Shown piece after piece: positions 52,817-60,289 of a stretch of 64,000 nt of DNA. The notes below the pieces were generated by a model. That model worked only from the letters and a program-made list of their open reading frames with translations. It was not told the origin of the DNA and ran no database searches. The number at the start of each line of letters is the position of its first letter. The stretch's first letter is position 1. This stretch comes from Natrinema ejinorense. GTDB lineage: Archaea; Halobacteriota; Halobacteria; Halobacteriales; Natrialbaceae. The translations under genes were made by a program, and so were the position numbers. The stretch spans positions 2,666,001 to 2,730,000 of the forward strand of contig NZ_NXNI01000001.1 in assembly GCF_002494345.1 (NCBI RefSeq), in the 5' to 3' direction.

Positions 52817-54442
52817 ATGACGACTGACCCGACGGACGAGACGGACGACCGCATCGATCCAGTGACCCTCGAGGTCATTCGCAACCAACTCGAGAGCGTC
52901 GCCGAGGAGATGGGACAGACCCTGATTCGAGGGGCGTATTCACCGAATATCAAGGAACGACGGGACTGCTCGACGGCGCTGTTCGACGCCGAGGGGCGGA
53001 TGGTCGCGCAGGCAGAACACATCCCGGTCCACCTCGGCGCGATGCCGGCCGCGGTCGACGCCGTGTACGAGCACGATCCGAAGCCCGGCGACGTGTTCGT
53101 TCTCAACGACCCCTTCACCGGCGGAACGCACCTGCCGGACGTGACGATGGTCTCGCCGATCGCCCCTGACGGAGCAGTCGTCGGCTACGCCGTCTCTCGA
53201 GCCCACCACGCCGACGTCGGCGGGATGACACCCGGCAGTATGCCCGCCGGCGCGGAGGAAATCTATCAGGAGGGGCTTCGGCTCCCCCCGATTCGACTCG
53301 TCGAGGGCGGCGAGCCCCGGGAGGACGTTCGTTCGCTCGTCCTCGCGAACGTCCGCAACCCCCGCGAGCGCCGGGCGGACCTCCGCGCACAGCAGGCAGC
53401 GAACGAACGCGCCGAAGCACGGCTCGCAGCCCTTTTCGACGAGCACGGCCGCGAAACGGTCCTCGAGGGGTTCGACGCCGTCATCGACTACTCCCGCGAG
53501 CGGATCGCGGCGGAAATCGCGGCCTTGCCCGATGGCACCTACGAGGCCACCGACGTCCTCGAGGGCGACGGCGTGACCGACGAGGACATCGAAATCGCCG
53601 TGACCGTCACGGTCGACGGCGAGACGATCGATGTGGACTTTTCCGGAACCGCAGCGCAGGTCGCGGGGAATCTCAACGCACCGCTGGCGGTCGCGACGAG
53701 CGCGGTCTACTTCGTCGTCCGCTGTATCACCGATCCGGAGATCCCGCCGAACCACGGCTGTTACGAGCCGGTGAGCGTCGTTGCGCCCGAGGGATCGCTG
53801 TTGAATCCGAACCCGCCCGCCGCCGTGGTCGGCGGCAACGTCGAGACCAGCCAGCGGGTCACCGACGTCGTCTTCACCGCACTCGCGCAAGCCGCGCCCG
53901 ACCGCGTCCCCGCACAGGGTCAGGGGACGATGAACAACCTCACCATCGGCGCGCGAGACGGCTCGTTCGCCTACTACGAGACGATCGGCGGCGGCTTCGG
54001 CGCGCGCGCCGACCGCGACGGGATGGACGGCGTCCAGGTCGGCATGACGAACACGCTCAACACGCCCGTCGAATCCCTCGAGACCGAGTACCCGCTCCGG
54101 GTCGAACGCTACGCGCATCGGGACGGCAGCGGCGGACGCGGGCGGTTTCGCGGGGGTCTCGGCCTCGAGCGCTCGGTCACGGTCGAGACCGACGCGACGG
54201 TGTCGCTGCTGACCGAGCGCCGCCGACACGCGCCGACGGGCGTCGCCGGCGGCGAAGACGGCGCGACCGGCGAGAACCTGATCGACGGCGAAGCGGTTCC
54301 CGCGAAGACGACGGTCGACATCGACGCCGGGACGACCGTCACCGTGCGGACCCCTGGCGGCGGCGGGCACGGGAATCCCGACGAGCAAGACGAGGCTGAA
54401 AACGAAGACGAGCAGGTCAGGACGCCCGCTAGGAACAACTAG
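52817..54442 (+). CDS. Hydantoinase/5-oxoprolinase family protein B
   Basis: The protein has 541 residues and matches HyuB: DPVTLEVIRNQLESVAEEMG at about 14-33, RAHHADVGGMTPGSMP near 129-144, and PPNHGCYEPVSVVAPEGS. It begins two bases after the A subunit stop, so the pair forms one operon. It supplies the second half of the ATP-dependent hydrolysis of hydantoins or oxoprolines. The C-terminus is acidic and low-complexity. Confidence 0.93.
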   Translation: MTTDPTDETDDRIDPVTLEVIRNQLESVAEEMGQTLIRGAYSPNIKERRDCSTALFDAEGRMVAQAEHIPVHLGAMPAAVDAVYEHDPKPGDVFVLNDPFTGGTHLPDVTMVSPIAPDGAVVGYAVSRAHHADVGGMTPGSMPAGAEEIYQEGLRLPPIRLVEGGEPREDVRSLVLANVRNPRERRADLRAQQAANERAEARLAALFDEHGRETVLEGFDAVIDYSRERIAAEIAALPDGTYEATDVLEGDGVTDEDIEIAVTVTVDGETIDVDFSGTAAQVAGNLNAPLAVATSAVYFVVRCITDPEIPPNHGCYEPVSVVAPEGSLLNPNPPAAVVGGNVETSQRVTDVVFTALAQAAPDRVPAQGQGTMNNLTIGARDGSFAYYETIGGGFGARADRDGMDGVQVGMTNTLNTPVESLETEYPLRVERYAHRDGSGGRGRFRGGLGLERSVTVETDATVSLLTERRRHAPTGVAGGEDGATGENLIDGEAVPAKTTVDIDAGTTVTVRTPGGGGHGNPDEQDEAENEDEQVRTPARNN

Positions 54443-54469
54443 AACCGATCGGTCGTCCTCGAGGGACGA

Positions 54470-54802
54470 TCAGTCCCGCAGATAGCCGACGAGCCGGTCG
54501 ACTGCGTCGTTTAGCGGCTCGGGTTCTACTCGGCCGAACCAGTCAAGAATATCGTCGTGAGACAGCGAGACGACTCCCCAGGGGACGAGATAGCTCTCCT
54601 TCGGCAATCCGCCGTCGAGGAAATCGTCGTCGGTGACGGGGATCGTCTCGTCGTACCACGTTCGCGTCGTCAGCGTGACTGCGATGTACTGCTCCCCATC
54701 GAACGGATGAGCGGTCGTGCTGACGATCGCGAACGGACGACTCGGTTTCGATTCGTCGAACGGAGCTCCCGCCTCGATGATGTCTCCGCGTTCGTATTTC
54801 AT
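54470..54802 (-). CDS. PemK/MazF-like toxin
   Basis: The protein has 110 residues with the MazF SH3-like order: YERGDIIEAGAPF at 3-15, SRPFAIVSTTAHPF and YIAVTLTTRTWYDE, ending in a helix. MazF toxins are ribonucleases that cut mRNA. Its start overlaps the stop of the HTH gene by four bases (ATGA on the minus strand). An RNase activity is inferred; the usual Arg and Thr in the active site appear in SRPF and TTRT. Confidence 0.82.
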   Translation of the reverse strand: MKYERGDIIEAGAPFDESKPSRPFAIVSTTAHPFDGEQYIAVTLTTRTWYDETIPVTDDDFLDGGLPKESYLVPWGVVSLSHDDILDWFGRVEPEPLNDAVDRLVGYLRD

Positions 54803-55170
54803 TCGCCGTCCGTCCCCCGCTCACCCGGATGTCGCTCATCAGTGCCGGCCTCGCGCCACGCGTCCATCTCTTCCGTACCGAGTTGCTCGTTGAGCGAGTC
54901 GAGACTGCGGCTCAGGTCGGTGGCGGACCGGATTCGGTCCGAGTCACCGGCCGCCCAGTACGGCGGCTTGTGTCGCACCAGATTTCGCTCCTTCAATCGG
55001 CTCAGTACCGCACTGACGGCGTTCGGTTCGATGCCCGTCGAATCGGCGATTTCGCCCCGTCTGAAGGCCTTGTCGTCGTTCGAAACGAGAAAGGAGAACA
55101 CTCGCTCCGCCTGCGTGCGTTCCCCTTCGAACTCCGTTTCCCGTTCGAAGGTATCGATATCGATCGGCAT
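54799..55170 (-). CDS. Winged-helix partner of the MazF-like toxin
   Basis: The protein has 123 residues. A winged helix at about 15-70 includes GEIADSTGIEPNAVSAVLSRLKERNLVR, and a charged tail of about 50 residues follows. Classical MazE is a swapped-hairpin DNA-binding protein; this one is of MarR type and is therefore a non-canonical antitoxin candidate. The overlap with the toxin and position upstream fit autoregulation. The tail could bind the toxin. Confidence 0.78.
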   Translation of the reverse strand: MPIDIDTFERETEFEGERTQAERVFSFLVSNDDKAFRRGEIADSTGIEPNAVSAVLSRLKERNLVRHKPPYWAAGDSDRIRSATDLSRSLDSLNEQLGTEEMDAWREAGTDERHPGERGTDGE

Positions 55171-55321
55171 ACGTTCGTTTTCGTGTTTGGAACGTATGGC
55201 TGTTTTCCTCGTTTGTACCGTGTTTCACAGAACGGATTAGCAGCCTCCGCTCGAGCCGGCCGACGGTGACTCCATTCTCCGGTGACGGTGCGTTTTTGAC
55301 GCCGCTTCCCCACCCACCAGT

Positions 55322-56092
55322 ATGGAACTCAACGGCGTGGCGGAGCTGCCCGAAATCCGCCCCGGCGACGACATCGCCGCCCTCGTCGCGGATCGGGCCG
55401 CCCTCGAGCCCGGCGACGTGCTCACGGTCGCGAGCACCATCGTCTCGAAGGCCGAGGGACGGACGGCGGATCTCGAGGAGTATCCCGTCAGCGGCCGGGC
55501 ACGGGAGATTGCCGACCGAATCGCCGAAGTTGCCGGCGAGGAGAAGGACCCGCGGTTCGCGCAGGCGATCATCGAGGAGAGTTCGGAACTGCTGATCGAC
55601 TGTCCGTTCCTGCTGGCCGAAACCCGCTTTGGACACATCTGCCCCAACGCTGGAATCGATCGCTCGAACGTGCCCGACCACGACCTGTTACTCCTGCCGC
55701 GGAAACCGAGTGAGAGCGCCGAGCGGATCCGGTCGGGGCTCGAGGATCGGGGCATCGAAGACGTGGCTGTCGTCGTCACCGACACCTGCGGTCGTCCGTT
55801 CCGCCACGGACAGACCGGCGTCGCGATCGGCTGGGCGGGGATGCCCGCGAGCCGGGACTGGCGGGGCGAACGCGACCGCGACGGCCACGAACTCGGCGTT
55901 ACCGTCCAATCGGTGGTCGACGAACTCGCCGCCGCCGCGAACCTCGTCACCGGCGAGGGGGCCGGCGGGACGCCCGCAGTCGTCGTCCGGAACTGGGAGT
56001 TCGGTACCCACGAGGGGAGCGACGAGCTCTTCCGGTCAGTCGAAGACGACCTCGTGCGACAGGCACTACGAGACTGGAGGGTCGACGAATGA
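55322..56092 (+). CDS. cofE: Coenzyme F420-0:L-glutamate ligase
   Basis: The protein has 256 residues, the length of archaeal CofE. The family blocks include VASTIVSKAEGR at 36-47, ETRFGHICPNAGID near 98-111 and TDTCGRPFRHGQTGVAIGWAG near 153-173. It adds glutamate residues to F420-0, completing the redox cofactor used by the adjacent reductase. The stop overlaps the next start (ATGA), so the two are coupled. Confidence 0.95.
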   Translation: MELNGVAELPEIRPGDDIAALVADRAALEPGDVLTVASTIVSKAEGRTADLEEYPVSGRAREIADRIAEVAGEEKDPRFAQAIIEESSELLIDCPFLLAETRFGHICPNAGIDRSNVPDHDLLLLPRKPSESAERIRSGLEDRGIEDVAVVVTDTCGRPFRHGQTGVAIGWAGMPASRDWRGERDRDGHELGVTVQSVVDELAAAANLVTGEGAGGTPAVVVRNWEFGTHEGSDELFRSVEDDLVRQALRDWRVDE

Positions 56093-57114
56093 CTGATCAC
56101 ACTCCCTCGAGCGGCGAGCCGACCTGGGGCATCGAACTCACTCCCGAACACCCGCCGGAACGTGTCGCCGGACTGGCCGCACTCGCCGAGGACGAAGGGT
56201 TCGAGATCGCCTTCGCGAGCAGCCACTACTTCAACCGCGACCCGCTCGTGGTGTGCTCGCGGATGGCCGATGCGACCGACGAGATCCGGCTGGGGCCGGG
56301 CGTCGTCAACCCCTACGAAACCCATCCCGTAAAACTCGCGTCGGGAACGGCGACGATCGACGAACTCAGCGACGGCCGAGCGGTCTTCGGCGTCGGCGCG
56401 GGCGATCGCTCCTCCCTGTCGAACCTCGGCATCGAACGGGACAGCCCGCTCCGGCGCGTCCTCGAGACCTTCGAGGTCGCTCGTGACCTCTGGGACGGCG
56501 AGACGGTCACCCACGAGGGAACTTTCACCGCGCGGGACGCGGCGCTCAACCTCGACCCCCCGTCCGATCGGATACCGGTCTACGTCGGCGCACAGGGCCC
56601 ACACATGCTCCGGATGAGCGCGAAACGCGCCGATGGTGCGTTGGTCAACGCCGCCCATCCGCGGGACCTCGAGTGGGCCGCGGGCCAACTCGAGCAGGGA
56701 CTTGCCGAACGGCCCGACGACCACGGCGCGTTCGAGTCGCTGGCGTTCGCGAGCGTCAGCGTCGCCGGCGACGAAACCGAGGCGCGCGAGGCGGCTCGAC
56801 CCCCCGTCGCCTTCATCGTCGGCGGGGCCGCGGAGCCGGTCCTCGAGCGCCACGATATCGACCGCGACGCGGCACGCGCGGTGAGCGAGGCGCTCGAGCA
56901 GGGCGATCTTCCCGAGGCCTTCGGCCGCGTCACCCCACCGATGATCGACGCCTTCTGTATCGCGGGAACGACCGAGACGGTCGCGGAGCGGTTCGCCCAG
57001 GCGCTCGAGTACGTCGACGGGATCGTCGTCGGCTCGCCGCTGGGACCGGATCTGGAAGACGCCGTCGAACGGGCGAGCGAGGCACTCGCGCGCGCAAGCG
57101 GTCGGGATACGTAA
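56089..57114 (+). CDS. mer: F420-dependent methylene-tetrahydro(methano)pterin reductase-like protein
   Basis: The protein has 341 residues and is a luciferase-like TIM-barrel with WGIELTPEHPPERV, FGVGAGDRSSLSNLGI, GAQGPHMLRMSA and a C-terminal ASEALAR helix. In methanogens Mer reduces methylene-H4MPT with F420H2. Haloarchaea mostly use folates, so a methylene-tetrahydrofolate reductase role is likely here. It overlaps cofE by four bases, tying the reductase to cofactor synthesis. Confidence 0.9.
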   Translation: MTDHTPSSGEPTWGIELTPEHPPERVAGLAALAEDEGFEIAFASSHYFNRDPLVVCSRMADATDEIRLGPGVVNPYETHPVKLASGTATIDELSDGRAVFGVGAGDRSSLSNLGIERDSPLRRVLETFEVARDLWDGETVTHEGTFTARDAALNLDPPSDRIPVYVGAQGPHMLRMSAKRADGALVNAAHPRDLEWAAGQLEQGLAERPDDHGAFESLAFASVSVAGDETEAREAARPPVAFIVGGAAEPVLERHDIDRDAARAVSEALEQGDLPEAFGRVTPPMIDAFCIAGTTETVAERFAQALEYVDGIVVGSPLGPDLEDAVERASEALARASGRDT

Positions 57115-57130
57115 ATCGAAAACGAAAGTC

Positions 57131-57325
57131 TCAGTTCGCGGTAAAGAGGTTCCCGACGGCACCGAGGGTGAGGATCCCGAAGACGCCCACCGAGACGGCG
57201 ACGAGAAGCGCCCCCATCAGGACCAGCAGCGGTGCGAGTCCGGCACCCATTGCGACGTCGCTGAAGAGGCCGATCATTTCCACGATGTTGTCCACGATGA
57301 TGTTCAGGGGTGTGATCGTAACCAT
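57131..57325 (-). CDS. Small two-helix membrane protein
   Basis: The protein has 64 residues. Two hydrophobic stretches (about 5-25 and 28-58) suggest a membrane peptide with a flexible middle. It converges with the mer gene, 17 bp away. No family is recognised. Confidence 0.55.
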   Translation of the reverse strand: MVTITPLNIIVDNIVEMIGLFSDVAMGAGLAPLLVLMGALLVAVSVGVFGILTLGAVGNLFTAN

Positions 57326-57408
57326 ATACGGGGGTTGTTACCGGCCCTACTTGGCGGTGCCGGTCCCGCATGCGGACGGTTAAGTCCCGTCCGTTCGTAT
57401 CGGTGCCC

Positions 57409-57648
57409 GTGCCCGACGACGCGACGCTCTCGGATTTCGGCTCCACCGACGGCGATGGCGATCGAACGACGGGAGACTCATCTCGAGACGGCGGCGAACC
57501 GAGCGACGACCCAGGTGGCGGTTCGATCGGCGCTGTCCGCTCGACGTACGCGTGGGGCGACTACGCGTGTACACGCTGTGGGTGTCCGACTGAGCGGGTC
57601 TGGCGAGCCGACGGCGACCTGGTCTGTCCCGACTGCAAACAGTGGTAA
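57409..57648 (+). CDS. Small zinc-ribbon protein
   Basis: From the GTG at 57409 the protein has 79 residues. A disordered acidic N-terminus of 45 residues precedes a zinc ribbon, CTRCG at about 55-59 and CPDC at about 73-76. A TATA-like GGTTAAG near 57378-57384 is about 27 bp before the GTG, which supports that start; an upstream ATG at 57370 would overlap the promoter. Such proteins are widespread in haloarchaea with no known partner. Confidence 0.7.
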   Translation: MPDDATLSDFGSTDGDGDRTTGDSSRDGGEPSDDPGGGSIGAVRSTYAWGDYACTRCGCPTERVWRADGDLVCPDCKQW

Positions 57649-57744
57649 TCGGCTATTGCCACCGATACGAGCCGTTTTCTCGGGGGTGAGCCTGCGAGTG
57701 GGCCCCGAAGCTTTATACTTTCGTCGTGGCTTTGTTCAGGTGCA

Positions 57745-57939
57745 ATGGCGAAAGGTACGGTTGCGTTCTTCAACGACACTGGCGGCTACGGATTCATCGA
57801 AACCGACGACGCGGACGAGGACGTGTTCTTCCACATGGAGGACATCGGCGGTCCTGACCTCGAGGAGGGCCAGGAACTGGAGTTCGAGATCGAGGAGGCC
57901 GAAAAGGGGCCACGCGCGACGAACGTCGAGCGGCTCTAG
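57745..57939 (+). CDS. cspA: Cold-shock domain protein
   Basis: The protein has 64 residues, one OB fold. The RNP-like GYGFIET at 14-20 and DVFFHMEDI at 26-34 are present. CspA proteins bind single-stranded RNA and DNA and prevent mRNA folding. A TATA-like TTTATACTT at 57712-57720 lies 29 bp before the ATG, as in leaderless transcripts. The acidic residues reflect the haloarchaeal background. Confidence 0.95.
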   Translation: MAKGTVAFFNDTGGYGFIETDDADEDVFFHMEDIGGPDLEEGQELEFEIEEAEKGPRATNVERL

Positions 57940-58238
57940 GCTGTCCTGGGAGTGGTATCGGTTTCCGATCGGACATCGATAGCGGCTGCAACGGTCTGAC
58001 CGTCGGCTCACGGAGCGCCGACGCGTCGTCCACGCTCACGAGCGGCCGCTCTCCTCGCGGACGTACGCTCTCGGGTCCGGGCTCTCGTTTTGCTCGAGCC
58101 ACGCGAATCGGTCGCTCGACGACGACCCGACACGTCTCGAGAAACGAGTGACTCGTATGACACAAAACATATGTTCCGCAGAACCAGATGAGGATGTGGA
58201 GAACGGTTCGTCCGGTCCCCGCGGACAGCCTCGAGACT
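57940..58238. other. 299-bp upstream region of the MoxR operon
   Basis: No gene is seen. It holds an AT-rich block with the perfect 10-bp palindrome AACATATGTT at 58166-58175, about 65 bp before the moxR ATG, which may belong to the promoter. Confidence 0.5.
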
Positions 58239-59219
58239 ATGACTGATGCCAACCCGACAGCGGAAGCGAGTACAGAGCCGGCGGCCGACAGCGATCCCCT
58301 CCGAATCTCGACGATAAAGCGGTTGTGTGACGATATCGAGACGAACGTCTCTCGCGTGATCGTCGGCCACGACGACGTGATCGAACACGTGATCACCGCC
58401 GTCCTCGGACGCGGCCACGTCCTTCTCGACGACGTGCCCGGCGTCGGCAAAACGATGCTGGCACGCTCGATCGCCAAATCCGTCGACTGTACGTTCAGCC
58501 GCGTTCAGTTTACGCCCGACCTCCTCCCCTCCGACGTCACCGGCGTGAACGTCTTCAACCAGAAGAGCCGCGAGTTCGACTATCAACCCGGCCCCGTCTT
58601 CGGGAACATCGTGCTGGGCGACGAAATCAATCGTGCGCCGCCGAAGACACAGGCGGCGCTGCTCGAGGCCATGGAAGAAGAACAGGTCACCGTCGACGGC
58701 ACGACGCGCGAACTCCCGACGCCGTTTACCGTAATCGCGACCCAGAACGCCGTCGAACCGAACCGGACCTACGACCTGCCCTTCGCCGAGGTCGATCGGT
58801 TCATGAAGAAGTTGCATCTGGGCTACCCCGACACCGACGAGGAAGCCGATCTCCTCGGCCGAACGGTCGGCGACCACCCCATCGAGTCCCTCGAGTCGGT
58901 GACCGATCGCGACACGCTCGTCGCCGCCCGCGAAACCGTGTCGACGGTTCAGGTCGCGGAGCCGGTCCGGACGTACGTGACGCGACTCGCGGCTTACACT
59001 CGCGAGAACGCACGCATCGGTGTGAGTCCCCGCGGGACGATATCGCTGCTCCGAGCGGCCCAGGCTCGCGCCGTCACGAACGGTCGGGACTACGTGATCC
59101 CGGACGACGTACAGGCCGAAGCGCCGGTCGTGATGAGCCACCGGATCAAGACGACCGGTCGCGACCGGGACGGCACCGCGGTCGTCGAGGACGCACTCGA
59201 GCACACCGCCGTCGAATGA
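58239..59219 (+). CDS. MoxR-type AAA+ ATPase
   Basis: The protein has 326 residues. Walker A is DVPGVGKT at 65-72, Walker B with the downstream Asn is GDEINRAPP at 127-135, and the arginine region is EVDRFMKKLH near 189. MoxR ATPases are chaperones that help assemble or activate their operon partners. The start at 58239 is preferred over one 17 codons upstream because the resulting N-terminus is acidic and typical. The stop overlaps the DUF58 start by four bases. Confidence 0.94.
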   Translation: MTDANPTAEASTEPAADSDPLRISTIKRLCDDIETNVSRVIVGHDDVIEHVITAVLGRGHVLLDDVPGVGKTMLARSIAKSVDCTFSRVQFTPDLLPSDVTGVNVFNQKSREFDYQPGPVFGNIVLGDEINRAPPKTQAALLEAMEEEQVTVDGTTRELPTPFTVIATQNAVEPNRTYDLPFAEVDRFMKKLHLGYPDTDEEADLLGRTVGDHPIESLESVTDRDTLVAARETVSTVQVAEPVRTYVTRLAAYTRENARIGVSPRGTISLLRAAQARAVTNGRDYVIPDDVQAEAPVVMSHRIKTTGRDRDGTAVVEDALEHTAVE

Positions 59220-60289
59220 GACTCACACGCCGCGGCTGGATCGTCGTCGCCGTCGTGCTCGGGGCCGTCGCGTTGAGCTGGCAGTTCGGTCCGCGGGCGC
59301 TCAACGCCGTCGTCGTTCCCCTCGTCGTCGTCCTCCTGGCCGGCCTGCTCACGATCGGCCGAGCCAACCGACCCCGAGTCACCCGCCAGCCCGTCCCCGA
59401 GGGATTCATCGGGGAACAGCGACGGGTCGAACTCACGATCGAAACCGATCGCCCCGTCGCCGCGACGGTCCGCGATACCGTCGGCGACGGGCTCGCTGCA
59501 GCCACGGACCCGGTCGCGAAAACGACCCTCGAGGGCGATGAGACATTTACGTACGACGTTCGACTCGAGGAACGGGGCGAACACCGAGTCGGCCCGCTGT
59601 CGATCACCGTCGAGGACGTCGTCGGACTCGTCGAACGGCGGTTCGAAGACGAGGCGACGACGCCCGTCCTCGTCTATCCGCGGGTCCGAGGACTGGGTCG
59701 CGGTCCGGCGGCCGATATCCAGCTGCTCGCGAGCGTCGCGGATCGCCACGTTCACGACGAGTTCGATCACCTCAGGGAGTACCGGCGCGGGGACCCGCTA
59801 CGGGATATCCACTGGAAGAGTGCGGCAAAACGGCCCGACGACGACCTGGTCGTCACGGAGTATGCGGACGGCGAGGAGGCCGGGGCCGTCACGGTCGCCG
59901 CCGAATGTCTCACCGACCGCGACGGGGAGATGGCGTCGGCCGCCGCGACCGTTGCGACCGACCTCCTCGAGCGAGGTGCCACGGTCGGACTGGTTCTCCC
60001 CGACGGGAGACGGCCGCCGGGATCGGGCCGAGCACACCACCGCGAACTCCTGGGAGTACTGGCCGTCGCCGGGCCCGGGACGCTCGGGGAGCAGGCCCGA
60101 CGGGACGCGGACGTGGTGGTCCGGACCGAGACCGACGGGACGACGGTCGTCATCGACGACCAGGAGATTCCATTCGACCGGCTCTGTGGTCGCGACCGGG
60201 CGGAGCGGACGGACAAGCCCAGCGAACGGAGCGGGAGCGGCGATCGAACCGACCACGACACCGGTGACTCCCCGGGGGTGACCGTATGA
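59216..60289 (+). CDS. DUF58 protein
   Basis: The protein has 357 residues. Two N-terminal hydrophobic helices (about 7-47) precede a soluble domain with RGDPLRDIHWKSAAK near 188-202, the DUF58 signature. DUF58 proteins often follow MoxR genes and are proposed partners of surface or extracellular assembly systems. The acidic C-terminus (about 310-357) is low complexity. It overlaps both neighbours by four bases, so the three genes form one transcript. Confidence 0.93.
   Translation: MRLTRRGWIVVAVVLGAVALSWQFGPRALNAVVVPLVVVLLAGLLTIGRANRPRVTRQPVPEGFIGEQRRVELTIETDRPVAATVRDTVGDGLAAATDPVAKTTLEGDETFTYDVRLEERGEHRVGPLSITVEDVVGLVERRFEDEATTPVLVYPRVRGLGRGPAADIQLLASVADRHVHDEFDHLREYRRGDPLRDIHWKSAAKRPDDDLVVTEYADGEEAGAVTVAAECLTDRDGEMASAAATVATDLLERGATVGLVLPDGRRPPGSGRAHHRELLGVLAVAGPGTLGEQARRDADVVVRTETDGTTVVIDDQEIPFDRLCGRDRAERTDKPSERSGSGDRTDHDTGDSPGVTV

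Noticed and set aside
55237-57162. Long minus-strand frame opposite cofE and mer
   Set aside because: CofE and Mer are supported by family motifs and overlap on the plus strand; the opposite product has no recognisable domain.
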